From Pseudomonas sp. RSB 5.4 (lineage in GTDB: Bacteria > Pseudomonadota > Gammaproteobacteria > Pseudomonadales > Pseudomonadaceae), in NCBI RefSeq assembly GCF_037126175.1, contig NZ_CP146986.1, positions 434,001 through 498,000 on the forward strand: a DNA stretch of 64,000 nucleotides, in the 5' to 3' direction. A program made the position numbers and the translations under genes. Below the pieces are notes generated by a model, which saw only the letters and a list, made by a program, of their open reading frames with translations, made no database searches and was not told the origin of the DNA. Of this stretch, positions 1-9,176 are shown in pieces. The number at the start of each line of letters is the position of its first letter. The stretch's first letter is position 1.

Positions 1-41
1 ATGTTCCTGTAGGCGCTGCCGTAGGCTGCGATCTTTTGTTT

Positions 42-1607
42 TTAGCGGTTAAACCGCTCCACCAACGAATACTGCGTGTTCGCCGTCTTCGTCAGCTCTT
101 CACTCAACAACGCCGAGTTATGTGCCTGTTCCGAGGTCTGGTCCGCCAACTCCGAAATATTGCTGATGTTGCGGCTGATTTCTTCAGCCACCGCACTTTG
201 CTCTTCGGTCGCCGCAGCGATCTGGGTGGTCATGTCGGTGATGTTGGCCACTGCTTCGCTGATACCGACCAGTGCCTGATCCGCTTCCAGTACCCGCGCC
301 ACGCCTTCTTCGGCCTGACGATGCCCGGCTTCCATGGTTTGTACGGCGCTGGACGCAGTCTGTTGCAACTTGGCGATCAGGGCATGAATCTGCCCGGTCG
401 ATTCGCTGGTGCGTTGCGCCAGTTGGCGGACTTCGTCGGCGACTACGGCAAAACCACGGCCCATTTCGCCGGCACGTGCCGCTTCGATGGCGGCGTTGAG
501 CGCGAGCAGGTTGGTCTGGTCGGCGATGCCTTTGATCACATCCACCACGCCGCCGATTTCGTCGCTGTCCTTGGCCAGTTGGGTGACGGTCAGGCCAGTT
601 TCACCGACCACTACCGACAGGCGCTGGATGGCTTCGCGGGTTTCGCCAGCGATGTCGCGGCCGCGACCGGTCAGGCGATTGGCTTCCTGCGTCGCGTCGG
701 CAGTGCGCTGCACGTGGCTCGCCACTTCTTGCGTGGTGGCAGCCATCTGGTTGACGGCGGTGGCGACCTGTTCGGTTTCCACGCGCTGACGTTCCAGACC
801 GCTGGAGCTGTTGTGCGCCAGGGCGTCGGACTGCTTGGCCTGATCAGTCAGGTGTTCGGCGGTGTCCTGCAGACGGGTCAGGCAGGTTTTCAGGCGGGCT
901 TCCTGGCTGAGGATCGACATTTCCAGACGCGCCTGCGCGCCACGGCTGTCGGTGTACATCTGTGCGATCAGCGGGTCGGAGGTGGTCTGTTCGGCCAGGC
1001 GCAGCAGGCGCTTGAGCCCGCGTTGTTGCCATTGCAGGCCCATCAGGCCCAGCGGTACCGACAGACCAGCGGCCAGGGCGAAGCCCCAGTGCGAGTTCAG
1101 GGTCGCGCCGATCACGAAGCTCAGTTGGCTGACCAGAATGAACGGCAGCCAGTCCTGCAGCACCGGCAGCCATTTGTCGCTGGAAGGAATTGCCGACTTG
1201 CCCTGGTTGATGCGTTGGTAGAGCGCTTCGGCACGGCGGATCTGTTCGGCGGTGGGTTTGATCCGCACCGACTCGTAACCGACCACCTGATTGCCGTCGA
1301 ACACCGGTGTCACGTAGGCGTTGACCCAGTAATGGTCACCGGATTTGCAGCGATTCTTGACAATGCCCATCCATGGCAAGCCTTGTTTCAGTGTGCCCCA
1401 CATGTGCGAAAACACCGCCGCCGGGACGTCGGGGTGACGAACCAGGTTGTGCGGCGCACGGATCAGCTCTTCACGCGAAAACCCGCTGATTTCGACGAAA
1501 GCGTCGTTGCAGTAGGTGATCACGCCTTTGGCGTCGGTTGTGGAAATCAACCGCTGCTGAGCCGGGAAAGTCCGTTCGCGTTGTGTAATGGGCTGGTTAT
1601 TACGCAT
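42..1607 (-). CDS. PAS-domain methyl-accepting chemotaxis protein (Aer-like)
   Basis: Chemoreceptor of 521 aa. An N-terminal PAS fold (about residues 20-115, with the [13 protein letters not shown] strand and the downstream [11 protein letters not shown] segment) senses a ligand or redox state from the cytoplasm. Two close hydrophobic segments follow (about 150-195) with almost no periplasmic loop, as in Aer-type energy-taxis receptors. The C-terminal half is a methyl-accepting signalling domain; its hairpin tip reads [16 protein letters not shown], the CheA/CheW contact site. The family is clear, but the PAS ligand is not: the sequence does not show whether FAD or haem is bound, so oxygen or energy taxis is inference. 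It is transcribed away from the pyoverdine locus and has no obvious partner nearby. Confidence 0.93.
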   Translation of the reverse strand: MRNNQPITQRERTFPAQQRLISTTDAKGVITYCNDAFVEISGFSREELIRAPHNLVRHPDVPAAVFSHMWGTLKQGLPWMGIVKNRCKSGDHYWVNAYVTPVFDGNQVVGYESVRIKPTAEQIRRAEALYQRINQGKSAIPSSDKWLPVLQDWLPFILVSQLSFVIGATLNSHWGFALAAGLSVPLGLMGLQWQQRGLKRLLRLAEQTTSDPLIAQMYTDSRGAQARLEMSILSQEARLKTCLTRLQDTAEHLTDQAKQSDALAHNSSSGLERQRVETEQVATAVNQMAATTQEVASHVQRTADATQEANRLTGRGRDIAGETREAIQRLSVVVGETGLTVTQLAKDSDEIGGVVDVIKGIADQTNLLALNAAIEAARAGEMGRGFAVVADEVRQLAQRTSESTGQIHALIAKLQQTASSAVQTMEAGHRQAEEGVARVLEADQALVGISEAVANITDMTTQIAAATEEQSAVAEEISRNISNISELADQTSEQAHNSALLSEELTKTANTQYSLVERFNR

Positions 1608-1709
1608 GGTTTTTCAATCCGCAAGGCTTTGAAAGGTTGTCGGCGCTGTCAGGAAATTATTGAAGTTTTTTTTCAGATATAAGTACGGCGTCGCAAAACC
1701 GCTCTTGCT

Positions 1710-2501
1710 TCAAGCGGCCAGCATCGGATAGGTGAACAGCGCAAAATGCAGCAGGTTCAGCCCGAAATGCGTGGCGATCGCTGCCGCCAATCCACCGAAA
1801 CGGTAAGCCAGACCGTAGCCGACACCCGCCAGCCCCGCGAGCAACACCCAGTGCCAGCCAGCACCCGCATGTGCCAGGCCGAAGATCAGCGGCGCCAGCA
1901 GCAGGGCGAGATTGTCGCCGTGGGGCAGGTGCTTGAACAGGCGGCTCAGGCCTCCCTGTATATAGCCGCGAAACAGCGCCTCCTCGACCAGGGTCACCAG
2001 CAGCAGATTGTTCAGCAGCCACAGCCACGCCTGATCGGGCCACTTCGGCGCCCAGGCAATCATGCCGAACAGAAGCGCTCCGCCCAGCGCCATTACGGCG
2101 CTCAACGTCAGGCCCAAGACGCTGGCGAACACCGTCAGACGCAGCGAGCGTGCCGCGACGATCCACGGGCAGGCCAGCAACAGCCAGAAGCCGAGCAAGG
2201 GTTTGTCCAGATTGAGGTACATCACGAAAGGCACGGCGTCGTCGGTGAAGCGCATCCGGGCGATGGCCCGACCGTTGTCGAACCCCGGCAACCAGTGCAG
2301 CGCCAGCGACAGGGCGAGGAAGATAAACAGCGCGTGTCCCAGCAACCGCGCCACCGGCACCTGCTGTTGGCGCACGGCGAAACCGGCCACCAGCAACAAT
2401 CCGACCGAGATCAGCGCGAGCCAGCCGAGGTGGCCAATGCTCAGCGCCCACCCGTAACCGAGACTGAGAAGCGCCAGATAGACCCATGGCAACGCCTTCA
2501 T
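1710..2501 (-). CDS. CPBP family intramembrane glutamic endopeptidase
   Basis: Integral membrane protein of 263 aa with about seven to eight hydrophobic segments. The CPBP (Abi/CAAX protease) motifs are visible in order: EEALFRG (EExxxR), then FGLAHA (FxxxH), then HFGLNLLHF near the C-terminus (HxxxN). The family is made of membrane-embedded proteases, but the substrate of bacterial stand-alone members is rarely known. A GGAC Shine-Dalgarno just upstream supports the start used. It sits about 100 bases from the chemoreceptor gene on the same strand; the two products have no evident functional link. Confidence 0.9.
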   Translation of the reverse strand: MKALPWVYLALLSLGYGWALSIGHLGWLALISVGLLLVAGFAVRQQQVPVARLLGHALFIFLALSLALHWLPGFDNGRAIARMRFTDDAVPFVMYLNLDKPLLGFWLLLACPWIVAARSLRLTVFASVLGLTLSAVMALGGALLFGMIAWAPKWPDQAWLWLLNNLLLVTLVEEALFRGYIQGGLSRLFKHLPHGDNLALLLAPLIFGLAHAGAGWHWVLLAGLAGVGYGLAYRFGGLAAAIATHFGLNLLHFALFTYPMLAA

Positions 2502-2623
2502 CGAAAGTCCTTGTGCAGAATTTTGTGGAAGGGCTTTCTACACGGGTGGGGGCGTTGGGACAAGTCAAGGTGTGGCGGGAGCTGGGGACAGACTCCAAAC
2601 CTTAGGCCATCCCCAAAACCCAT

Positions 2624-2714
2624 TGTGGGAGCGGGCTTGCTCGCGAAAGCGGTGTATCAGACAACATCCATGTCGCCTGACACACCCTCTTCGCGAGCAA
2701 GCCCGCTCCCACAG
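2624..2714. repeat. REP inverted pair (GCGGGCTTGCTCGCGAA type)
   Basis: Two facing copies of the common Pseudomonas REP core (TGTGGGAGCGGGCTTGCTCGC and its complement) separated by about 35 bases, between the CPBP protease and inhA. As transcribed it would fold into a long hairpin. Copies of the same core occur at 38868, 49187, 56139 and 59434. Confidence 0.85.
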
Positions 2715-2737
2715 TAGATCTGTGTGTGGCTGAGGAA

Positions 2738-3424
2738 TCAGCGCAAATCGAGCTTCGCCGCAGCGCGCTCGGTGATTTCCGTGCGCAGTTTCAACGACGC
2801 CGCTGCACGATTACGAGCCTCTTCGACGACAGCACTCGGCGCTGTCTGCGGGCTGCCCGATTCAAACGGCGGTGCCGGCGCATATTCCAGTTGCAGCTGG
2901 ATCAACTGCGCCGCCTCGGCTCCCACCAGTTCGGCGGCCAGCACCAGCGCAAAGTCGATCCCCGCGGTAATCCCGCCACCGGTAAACAGATTGCCGTCGC
3001 GCACCACCCGGTCCTGCACCGCAATCGCGCCGAGTTTCGGCAGCAGTTCGTGATAGGCCCAGTGGGTGGTCGCGCGTTTGCCTTTCAGCAGTCCCGCCGC
3101 GCCCAGCACCAGCGAACCGGTGCACACCGACGTCACATACCTGGCCTGCGCCGCCTGACGCTTGATGAAGCCCAGCGTCTGCTCATCTTCCATCAGCGGC
3201 CCGACCCCGGCGCCGCCGGGAATGCAGATCACATCCAGATTCGGGCAGTCGTCGAAGGTGGTGGTCGGTTTCAGCAGCAGGCCGGTGCTGGCGGTGACCG
3301 GCACCAGATCTTTCCAGATCAGATGCACCTGCACGTCCGGCAGCGAGGCCAGCACGTCATAGGGGCCGGTCAGGTCCAGTTGCTGCACCTGTGGAAACAA
3401 CAGAAAACCGATCTGCAACGTCAT
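2738..3424 (-). CDS. inhA: Isonitrile hydratase (DJ-1/PfpI family)
   Basis: The 228-aa product matches what I recall of the Pseudomonas putida isonitrile hydratase InhA in length and over most of its sequence. InhA hydrates isonitriles to N-substituted formamides in the cytoplasm. The DJ-1/PfpI nucleophile elbow carries the catalytic cysteine in VTSVCTGS, and the conserved GGAGVGP and GGGITAGID strands are present. The start at 3424 is chosen over upstream Met codons because a GGAG Shine-Dalgarno lies 8 bases before it and the fold begins directly after it (TLQIGFLLFP). It is divergent from a GlxA-type regulator that carries the same fold, about 90 bases away, which suggests the regulator controls it. 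Confidence 0.88.
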   Translation of the reverse strand: MTLQIGFLLFPQVQQLDLTGPYDVLASLPDVQVHLIWKDLVPVTASTGLLLKPTTTFDDCPNLDVICIPGGAGVGPLMEDEQTLGFIKRQAAQARYVTSVCTGSLVLGAAGLLKGKRATTHWAYHELLPKLGAIAVQDRVVRDGNLFTGGGITAGIDFALVLAAELVGAEAAQLIQLQLEYAPAPPFESGSPQTAPSAVVEEARNRAAASLKLRTEITERAAAKLDLR

Positions 3425-3513
3425 GGGGGATTTCTCCATTTGAGGGGTGGACGGCTTCACTGTAGGCGCGTAGGTTCTGGCGCATACGCCAATCACCCCA
3501 CGAATTACGCCAA

Positions 3514-4497
3514 ATGCCCAAAGTCATCCATGTACTCGCGTTTGCCAACATGCAGATTCTCGATGTCACCGGCCCGCTGCAAGTGTTCGCCTCGGCCAAC
3601 GACATCGCCCGCCAACGCGGCTTGCCCGTGCCGTATGCGCCGTCGGTGATTGCCTGCGAAGGCGGGGCGGTGATGTCCTCGGCGGGGCTGGCGGTGCTCG
3701 CCGAACCGTTGCCGCAAGACGCCAGCGACACGCTGATTATCGCGGGTGGTTGGGGGATCTATCCGGCATCCGAAGATGAGTCGCTGGTGGATTGGGTACG
3801 CGAGCACGCAGCGAAATGTCGACGCGTGGCCTCGGTGTGTACGGGGGCATTTCTACTGGCGGCCAGCGGCTGGCTCGACGGACGTCGCGTGGTCACCCAC
3901 TGGACCCGTTGCGAACAACTGGCGCAGCAGCATCCGAAGCTGCAGGTCGAAGCCAATCCGATCTTCATCAACGACGGCCCGGTCTGGACTTCGGCAGGCG
4001 TTACCGCCGGCATCGATCTGGCACTGGCAATGGTCGAGGAAGATCTGGGCAGTGATATTGCTCTCGACGTCGCCCGGCATCTGGTGGTGTTCCTCAAACG
4101 CCCCGGCGGGCAATCGCAGTTCAGTGTGACCCTGGCCCTGCAGAATCAGGGCAATCGCTTTGATGAGCTGCACGCCTGGATCGCCGAAAACCTCACCTGC
4201 GACCTCGGCGTGCCGACCCTGGCCGAACAGGCCGGCATGAGCGAACGCAGTTTCGTCCGCCACTACCGCGCCGACACCGGCCAGACCCCGGCCCGCGCCA
4301 TCGAACTGATCCGCGTCGAAACCGCCCGCCGCCTGCTCAGTGACACGGGACTGCCGGTGAAGCGAATCGCGGCCAATTGCGGCTTTGGCAGTGAAGAAAC
4401 CTTGCGCCGCAGTTTTCTGCGGGCGATTGGCGTGACGCCGCAGGCGTATCGGGAGCGGTTTTCGGTCAGCGCTGGAGCAGATCCAGTAATGCCTTGA
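3514..4497 (+). CDS. GlxA family transcriptional regulator (DJ-1-like sensor plus AraC HTH)
   Basis: Regulator of 327 aa. Residues 1-190 form a DJ-1/PfpI amidotransferase-like sensory domain (ASVCTGAFLLA elbow, VWTSAGVTAGID strand). Residues 215-320 form an AraC/XylS double helix-turn-helix (LAEQAGMSERSFVRHYR and IAANCGFGSEETLRRSF). Family members such as GlxA, ArgR and CdhR respond to small nitrogenous metabolites. Divergent transcription from inhA makes control of isonitrile or formamide metabolism the simplest hypothesis, but the ligand cannot be read from sequence. No strong Shine-Dalgarno is visible before the start. The 3' end overlaps the convergent hydrolase gene by about 30 bases. 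Confidence 0.9.
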   Translation: MPKVIHVLAFANMQILDVTGPLQVFASANDIARQRGLPVPYAPSVIACEGGAVMSSAGLAVLAEPLPQDASDTLIIAGGWGIYPASEDESLVDWVREHAAKCRRVASVCTGAFLLAASGWLDGRRVVTHWTRCEQLAQQHPKLQVEANPIFINDGPVWTSAGVTAGIDLALAMVEEDLGSDIALDVARHLVVFLKRPGGQSQFSVTLALQNQGNRFDELHAWIAENLTCDLGVPTLAEQAGMSERSFVRHYRADTGQTPARAIELIRVETARRLLSDTGLPVKRIAANCGFGSEETLRRSFLRAIGVTPQAYRERFSVSAGADPVMP

Positions 4498-5359
4498 GCG
4501 TTTGCTGCGGTGCTTCTTCGGGAATGTTGTGGCCGACACCGGGCAGCACGCGCCTTTCGTACAGGCCAGTGAAGTGCGCAATGTCTTCATCGACTTCCGG
4601 CGCCGGACCGACCCCGTCGTCGGCACCGCACAGGGAAATAGTCGGCACGCTGATCGGCGGTTGTTTGATCAACGCGTCTTCCATCCATTGCAGCGCCGGA
4701 TCGCCTGCGGCGTACATGAAGCGATGACGGTAGGAATGAATCACCACGTCAACGAAGTCCGGGTTGTCGAAGGCCGTTGCGCTCAGCGGATAACGTTCGG
4801 CGTTGCGTGCCCAGGTTGGTGACCACAATTTCCAGAGCAGTTCACAGAACGCCTGCCGGTTTTGCGTCAGGCCCGCGACGCCGCGTGGCGTGTGGAAATA
4901 GTACTGGTACCAATAACGGTGCTCGGTTTCGGGATCCAGTGGTCGGGTCGAATTGGCGATGTCCTGCACGTTATAGCCATCCCCCGTCACCAGCCCGCGC
5001 ACCCGCTCGGGAAACAACGCCGCAACGATGCACGCTGCCCGACCGCCCCAGTCGTAACCGCAAAGCGTGGCCTGTTCGATACCCAGCGCATCCATCAACT
5101 CCAGCAAATCCTGAGCGAGGGCCGCTTGCTGGCCGGAACGCAGTGTTTCGGGGTGGTTGAAGCGAGTCGGCCCGTAACCGCGCAGGTACGGGACGATCAC
5201 CCGATAACCGTGGGCGCCGAGGGCGGGGGCGATTTCATCGTACGCCCGAGGCGAGTAGGGGAAACCATGCAGCAATATGACCGCGTCGCCGCTGGACGGG
5301 CCGTGCCGTTCAAAGGCAACGGTCAAGTTGGGTGTCGGTACCCGTTGAATGTCAGACAC
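4466..5359 (-). CDS. Alpha/beta hydrolase, epoxide hydrolase/haloalkane dehalogenase-like
   Basis: Alpha/beta hydrolase of 297 aa. The oxyanion-hole motif HGFPYSP is followed by the nucleophile elbow GYDWGG. An Asp nucleophile there places it with epoxide hydrolases, haloalkane dehalogenases and fluoroacetate dehalogenases rather than with serine esterases. The acid loop and the catalytic His (GVGHNIPEE) are near the C-terminus. The GTG at 5359 is preferred because GGAG lies six bases upstream of it; a GTG at 5371 would add four residues but has no ribosome-binding site. It converges on and slightly overlaps the GlxA-type regulator. The substrate is unknown. Confidence 0.87.
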   Translation of the reverse strand: MSDIQRVPTPNLTVAFERHGPSSGDAVILLHGFPYSPRAYDEIAPALGAHGYRVIVPYLRGYGPTRFNHPETLRSGQQAALAQDLLELMDALGIEQATLCGYDWGGRAACIVAALFPERVRGLVTGDGYNVQDIANSTRPLDPETEHRYWYQYYFHTPRGVAGLTQNRQAFCELLWKLWSPTWARNAERYPLSATAFDNPDFVDVVIHSYRHRFMYAAGDPALQWMEDALIKQPPISVPTISLCGADDGVGPAPEVDEDIAHFTGLYERRVLPGVGHNIPEEAPQQTLKALLDLLQR

Positions 5360-5406
5360 GGCAGACTCCACAGCAATGAGCGTCAGGCAACACTAGACCA
5401 TTATTT

Positions 5407-5503
5407 TGTGGCGAGGGAGCTTGCTCCCGCTGGACTGCGCAGCAGGTCCATTCGAGTATGGGGTCGCTTCGCAACCCGGCGGGAGCAAGCTCCCTCGCCA
5501 CAG
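5407..5503. repeat. REP-like inverted pair (GAGGGAGCTTGCTCCCG type)
   Basis: Facing copies of TGTGGCGAGGGAGCTTGCTCC and its complement flank about 50 bases, just upstream of the hydrolase and downstream of the 129-aa gene. This is a second Pseudomonas REP family, different in core from the GCGGGCTTGCTCGCG type. Confidence 0.8.
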
Positions 5504-5533
5504 GGGAAGCGCCACTTTTCGGCGTGAATACCA

Positions 5534-5923
5534 CTAAGCCTCGGCTTCCGCCACCTGATTGAAATACTTCGTCCGGTCTGGGGTAAACGTCACCCGCATC
5601 TTCGTCCGCGAGCAGGTCAGCGAACGTTCCTCACCCAGATCAATATCCAGATCCTCGCCCCGCAAGCCCTGCCACTGGGCGAGGTATTTCAGTGAGCCGT
5701 ATTTCTCGTTTTTCTTCAGGCTGCGGCTCACGCCGCCTTTCCAGCCGAGTACCGGCAGTTCGCCGGCGAGGCATTGTTGCGCAAGGTCGGGGAAGCGCGT
5801 GGCGCGCTGGCGACCGATTTCCCAGCATTTGATCAGGCCTTTGTCGGCGGCTTCCCAGAGTTGGGTGCGGGTCAGGCCGGTACGCAGGGGCGTGACGATG
5901 GGGCGATGGACATGCAGGGTCAT
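5534..5923 (-). CDS. Conserved hypothetical protein, 129 aa
   Basis: I do not recognise a named family. The start at 5923 (MTLHVHRP) is chosen because an AAGGA Shine-Dalgarno precedes it; the upstream in-frame extension to 6007 has the composition of non-coding sequence. The protein is small, basic and soluble, with many Trp and Lys residues, no signal peptide and no membrane segment. The N-terminal half (LTRTQLWEAADKGLIKCWE) looks helical and resembles a short winged or MerR-like DNA-binding helix pair, but this is only an impression. It is a single gene between two REP elements, so context gives no role. Confidence 0.6.
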   Translation of the reverse strand: MTLHVHRPIVTPLRTGLTRTQLWEAADKGLIKCWEIGRQRATRFPDLAQQCLAGELPVLGWKGGVSRSLKKNEKYGSLKYLAQWQGLRGEDLDIDLGEERSLTCSRTKMRVTFTPDRTKYFNQVAEAEA

Positions 5924-6093
5924 TCTGGTTCCTTGAATTCGGGTTTTATTGGACAGCTCCGCTGTGCCCGTTGCGGTGGATGGTAGGGGGGATGTAACAG
6001 CTGGCAACAGGGTATTTCAGGGTGTAAGTGCAGGTTACTGGGGAGGGATTTGCCTGGGAGTTGTTTAGAGGAAGTAGGAACAAACCGCACAAA

Positions 6094-6231
6094 CTGTGGC
6101 GAGGGGATTTATCCCCGATCGACTGCGCAGCAGGCGCAAAGCCATGCAGGGCGGTACTGCTGAAGAAATGAGCAGGCAAAGAGCGGGGCCGCTGCGCAGC
6201 CCGTCGGGGATAAATCCCCTCACCACAGGGG
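6094..6231. repeat. REP-like inverted pair (GGGGATTTATCCCC type)
   Basis: Third REP flavour: CTGTGGCGAGGGGATTTATCC at the left and its near-complement at the right, about 95 bases apart. It fills most of the 390-base gap between the 129-aa gene and the GH15 gene. I see no gene in this gap. Confidence 0.75.
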
Positions 6232-6313
6232 ATCTGATTCTGTTTATTTCTGTGTAGGGGTTAGCCCGGCGAAGCGCGCTGATGCGGCATATTTCCTACA
6301 GACACTGACGAAA

Positions 6314-8140
6314 TTACGGCTGCCAAACACTCTTCTCCCCACTCAAACGCCGATCAAGAAAACTCGCCGCGCTGATCAGCGCCAGATGCGTCAGCGCCTG
6401 CGGGGTGTTGCCCAGATGGCGGCCCTTGCTGTCGAACTCTTCGGCGTACAGCCCCAGCGGGTTCGCATAGCGCAGCAGTTGTTCGAACTCCAGGTGGGCC
6501 TTTTCCACCTGACCGGCCCGGGCCAGGCATTCGACGTACCAGAACGAGCAGGCAGCAAATGCGCCTTCGGTGCCGCTCAAACCGTCGATGTTGGCGTCAT
6601 CGTTGCGGTAGCGATAGACCATGCCGTCGCGCACCAGATGCTTTTCGATCGCTTCCAGGGTCGACAGCCAGCGCGGGTCCTTGGCGCTGACGAAGCGCAC
6701 CAGCGGCATCAGCAGCATCGAGCCGTCGAGCGCGGTGCCGCCCTTGTACTGGACGAAATGCCCGCGCTCCTCGTCCCAGAAGTTATCCCAGATGTCGGCG
6801 TAGATCGCCTGCCGGGTCTGGTCCCACTGGGCAAACGGTGCCGGCAGTGAGCGTTTCGAGGCCAGGCGAATCGCCCGGTCCAGTGCCACCCAGCACATCA
6901 GTCGCGAGTGCAGGAAGTGATGTTGCTCACCGCGCATTTCCCAAATGCCTACGTCGGTGGTCTGCCAGGTCTCACATACCTGATCGACCACTTCACGCAC
7001 ATGTTTCCAGCCCTGATGGGAAATCGCGTCGCCGTACTTGTTGACCAGATACACCGCGTCCATCAGTTCGCCAAAGATATCGAGCTGAATCTGGTCGTAC
7101 GCGCCATTGCCGATGCGCACCGGTTGCGCGCCGCCATGACCGGAGAGGTGGGAGAGTTCGGTTTCCGGCAATTCCTGACGGCCATCGATGGCATACAGGA
7201 TGTTGAGTTTGGTTGACTGCCCATGACAATCGCTGACCCGCCCGCGCAGCCAGCCCATGTAGGCGTTGGCCTCAGCGACAAAGCCCAAGCGCATGAACGC
7301 GTAAACGGTGAACGAGGCGTCGCGGATCCAGGTGTAGCGATAGTCCCAGTTGCGCTCGCCGCCGGGGGTTTCCGGCAGACCGAAGGTGGCGGCGGCGAGG
7401 ATTGCACCGTGCTTGCGCGAGGTCAGCAGTTTCAGCGCCAGCGCCGAGCGGTTGACCATTTCCCGCCAGCGTCCGCGGTAGTTGGACTGGCCGATCCAGT
7501 CGCGCCAGAACTTCAGCGTGCGTTCCACGCACATTTTTGCGCCGTCATCCTTGAAGCGTGGATCGTCGGCCCCCCCGAGGAGGAATTCGGCGCTCTGATC
7601 CTGGTTCAAACTGAACGTTGCGACGGCCGATTCGCCATCGATCTGCAGCGCCTGATCCGCCACCAGCCGCAGCGACGGCTGACCCTCGGCGCTGAAAATC
7701 ACCGATTGTTCATCCATCTGCGCCCGGGTGTTGGCGCGGGCGTAGTCATGGCGCACCGCGCAGCGCATATGAAAAGTGGCCTGGCCGCTGACCACCCGCA
7801 CCCGGCGCATCAGCAGCGGCAGGTCATCGACACTGTCGCCGATCGGCAGCAAGTCGGTGATCTCCACCACCGCATGTTCGCTGAGCCAGCGGGTTTGCAA
7901 AACGTTGGTGTCCGGCAGGTAGATCTGCTCGCGCCGGGCATCGGGCAGATCCGGCGCGAGCTGGAAAATCCCCGCCTCGGGCGTGTCCAGCAGCGAACAG
8001 AAGATCGACGGACTGTCGAATTCCGGCCAGCAGAAAAAATCCACGCTGCCCTTGTCGTTGACCAGTGCGGCACTGCGCAGGTCGCCGATGATGCCGTGGG
8101 CGTCGATCGGGCTTTGTCGTTCAGGATGATGCTCAGCCAT
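6314..8140 (-). CDS. Glycoside hydrolase family 15 protein
   Basis: Cytoplasmic protein of 608 aa resembling the bacterial GH15 glucoamylase/trehalase-like family. The N-terminal beta-sandwich domain starts with IGDLRSAALVNDKGSVDFFCWPEFDSP in segments. The (alpha/alpha)6 barrel carries RNWDYRYTWIRDASFT, the family hallmark with its acidic cluster. No signal peptide is seen. Bacterial members act on trehalose or on maltose-like glucosides; the sequence alone does not tell which. ATG at 8140 is used; a GTG at 8146 with a GGAG four bases upstream is an alternative start. The 5' end overlaps the stop of the upstream SDR gene, so the two are probably translationally coupled. Confidence 0.88.
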   Translation of the reverse strand: MAEHHPERQSPIDAHGIIGDLRSAALVNDKGSVDFFCWPEFDSPSIFCSLLDTPEAGIFQLAPDLPDARREQIYLPDTNVLQTRWLSEHAVVEITDLLPIGDSVDDLPLLMRRVRVVSGQATFHMRCAVRHDYARANTRAQMDEQSVIFSAEGQPSLRLVADQALQIDGESAVATFSLNQDQSAEFLLGGADDPRFKDDGAKMCVERTLKFWRDWIGQSNYRGRWREMVNRSALALKLLTSRKHGAILAAATFGLPETPGGERNWDYRYTWIRDASFTVYAFMRLGFVAEANAYMGWLRGRVSDCHGQSTKLNILYAIDGRQELPETELSHLSGHGGAQPVRIGNGAYDQIQLDIFGELMDAVYLVNKYGDAISHQGWKHVREVVDQVCETWQTTDVGIWEMRGEQHHFLHSRLMCWVALDRAIRLASKRSLPAPFAQWDQTRQAIYADIWDNFWDEERGHFVQYKGGTALDGSMLLMPLVRFVSAKDPRWLSTLEAIEKHLVRDGMVYRYRNDDANIDGLSGTEGAFAACSFWYVECLARAGQVEKAHLEFEQLLRYANPLGLYAEEFDSKGRHLGNTPQALTHLALISAASFLDRRLSGEKSVWQP

Positions 8141-8933
8141 TGCCACGAAACTCCGGATAAAGACTCATGCCGCCGTCGATGAACAGGGTGGTGCCGACAA
8201 TGTAGTCGGCGGCGTCGGAAGCGAGGAACACCACCGCGTTGGCGATGTCTTCGACATCGCCGATGCGTCCGTAGGGAATCAGATCCAGCAGTTTTTCGCC
8301 GGCAGCGCCTTCGGTGGCGTCTTGGTTGATGGCGGTGCGAATCGCCCCCGGCGCGATGCTGTTGATGCGGATGCGCTGATGGCTGACTTCCTGGGCGAGG
8401 GTCTGCATCAACTGGTCGACGCCACCCTTGGAGGCTGCGTAGTTGACGTGCCCGGCCCACGGAATGCGCTGGTGCACCGAACTCATGTGAATGATCTTGC
8501 CGGCGGCGCGGGACACGCCTTCACGCACGCCCTGGCGATTGAAAATCCGCAGCGCGGCGCGGGCGCAGAGGAACTGGCCGGTGAGGTTGACGCCGATCAC
8601 CGTGTTCCAGTCTTCCAGCGTCATGTCCACCGCCGCGGCGTCCTTTTGCAGGCCGGAATTGGCCAGCAGAATGTCCAGCGAGCCAAAGGCGTCGAGGGTC
8701 TCGGCGAACAACCGTTCGACCTCGTCTTCCTTCGACACATCGGCACCGATGGCCAGCGCCTGACCGCCATCGGCAATGATCTGCCGGGCCAGCGCTTCGG
8801 CGGGTTCCGCCTGACGGTTGTAATTGATGACGACGGCTGCACCGGCAGCGGCGAGGGCTTTGGCGGCGGCGTGGCCGATGCCGGAGCTGGCGCCGGTGAT
8901 CAGGGCTACTTGTCGGGCGAGGGAAATCTGCAT
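8133..8933 (-). CDS. SDR family oxidoreductase (glucose 1-dehydrogenase-like)
   Basis: Short-chain dehydrogenase of 266 aa. The NAD(P)-binding motif is TGASSGIGHAAAKAL near the N-terminus, NSG is in the central sheet, and the catalytic Ser-Tyr-Lys set is visible as HMSSVHQ, then YAASKGG. The C-terminal DAADYIVGTTLFIDGGMSLYP is typical of glucose 1-dehydrogenase-like SDRs. The start at 8933 (MQISLARQVALITGA) matches the usual N-terminus of the family; a longer frame to 9008 runs into a REP element. The gene overlaps the GH15 gene by a few bases, which suggests a sugar-related two-gene operon. Confidence 0.88.
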   Translation of the reverse strand: MQISLARQVALITGASSGIGHAAAKALAAAGAAVVINYNRQAEPAEALARQIIADGGQALAIGADVSKEDEVERLFAETLDAFGSLDILLANSGLQKDAAAVDMTLEDWNTVIGVNLTGQFLCARAALRIFNRQGVREGVSRAAGKIIHMSSVHQRIPWAGHVNYAASKGGVDQLMQTLAQEVSHQRIRINSIAPGAIRTAINQDATEGAAGEKLLDLIPYGRIGDVEDIANAVVFLASDAADYIVGTTLFIDGGMSLYPEFRGNG

Positions 8934-8999
8934 GCGAAGTCGTGCCTTGCGTGAGGGCCTATTTAGCTGACTGGTCGCAAGTGGAGAGAGTTCAAGAGC

Positions 9000-9087
9000 A
9001 AAGATCAAAAGATCGCAGCCTTCGGCAGCTCCTACATGGAAATGCGATCACCTGTAGGAGCTGCGGCACGCTGCGATCTTTTGCTCT
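9000..9087. repeat. Inverted repeat with AAAGATCGCAGC / GCTGCGATCTTTT arms
   Basis: AAAAGATCGCAGCCTTCGGC and its near-complement face each other about 25 bases apart between the SDR and MFS genes. Related single copies occur at 1-40, at about 38940-38975 and at about 47400. It is another dispersed Pseudomonas palindrome that could act as a bidirectional terminator. Confidence 0.75.
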
Positions 9088-9176
9088 TCAGGCCTTCACA
9101 TTCCACCAACAATTCCCCGCTTCCTTGCTCATCAGCCTTTATGGCAACTTGGCGGCCCTTGATGAGGCAGTGTTCC

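Noticed and set aside
36..1682. 548-aa plus-strand frame opposite the chemoreceptor
   Set aside because: The minus-strand frame has full PAS and MCP signalling motifs; the plus-strand product has none.
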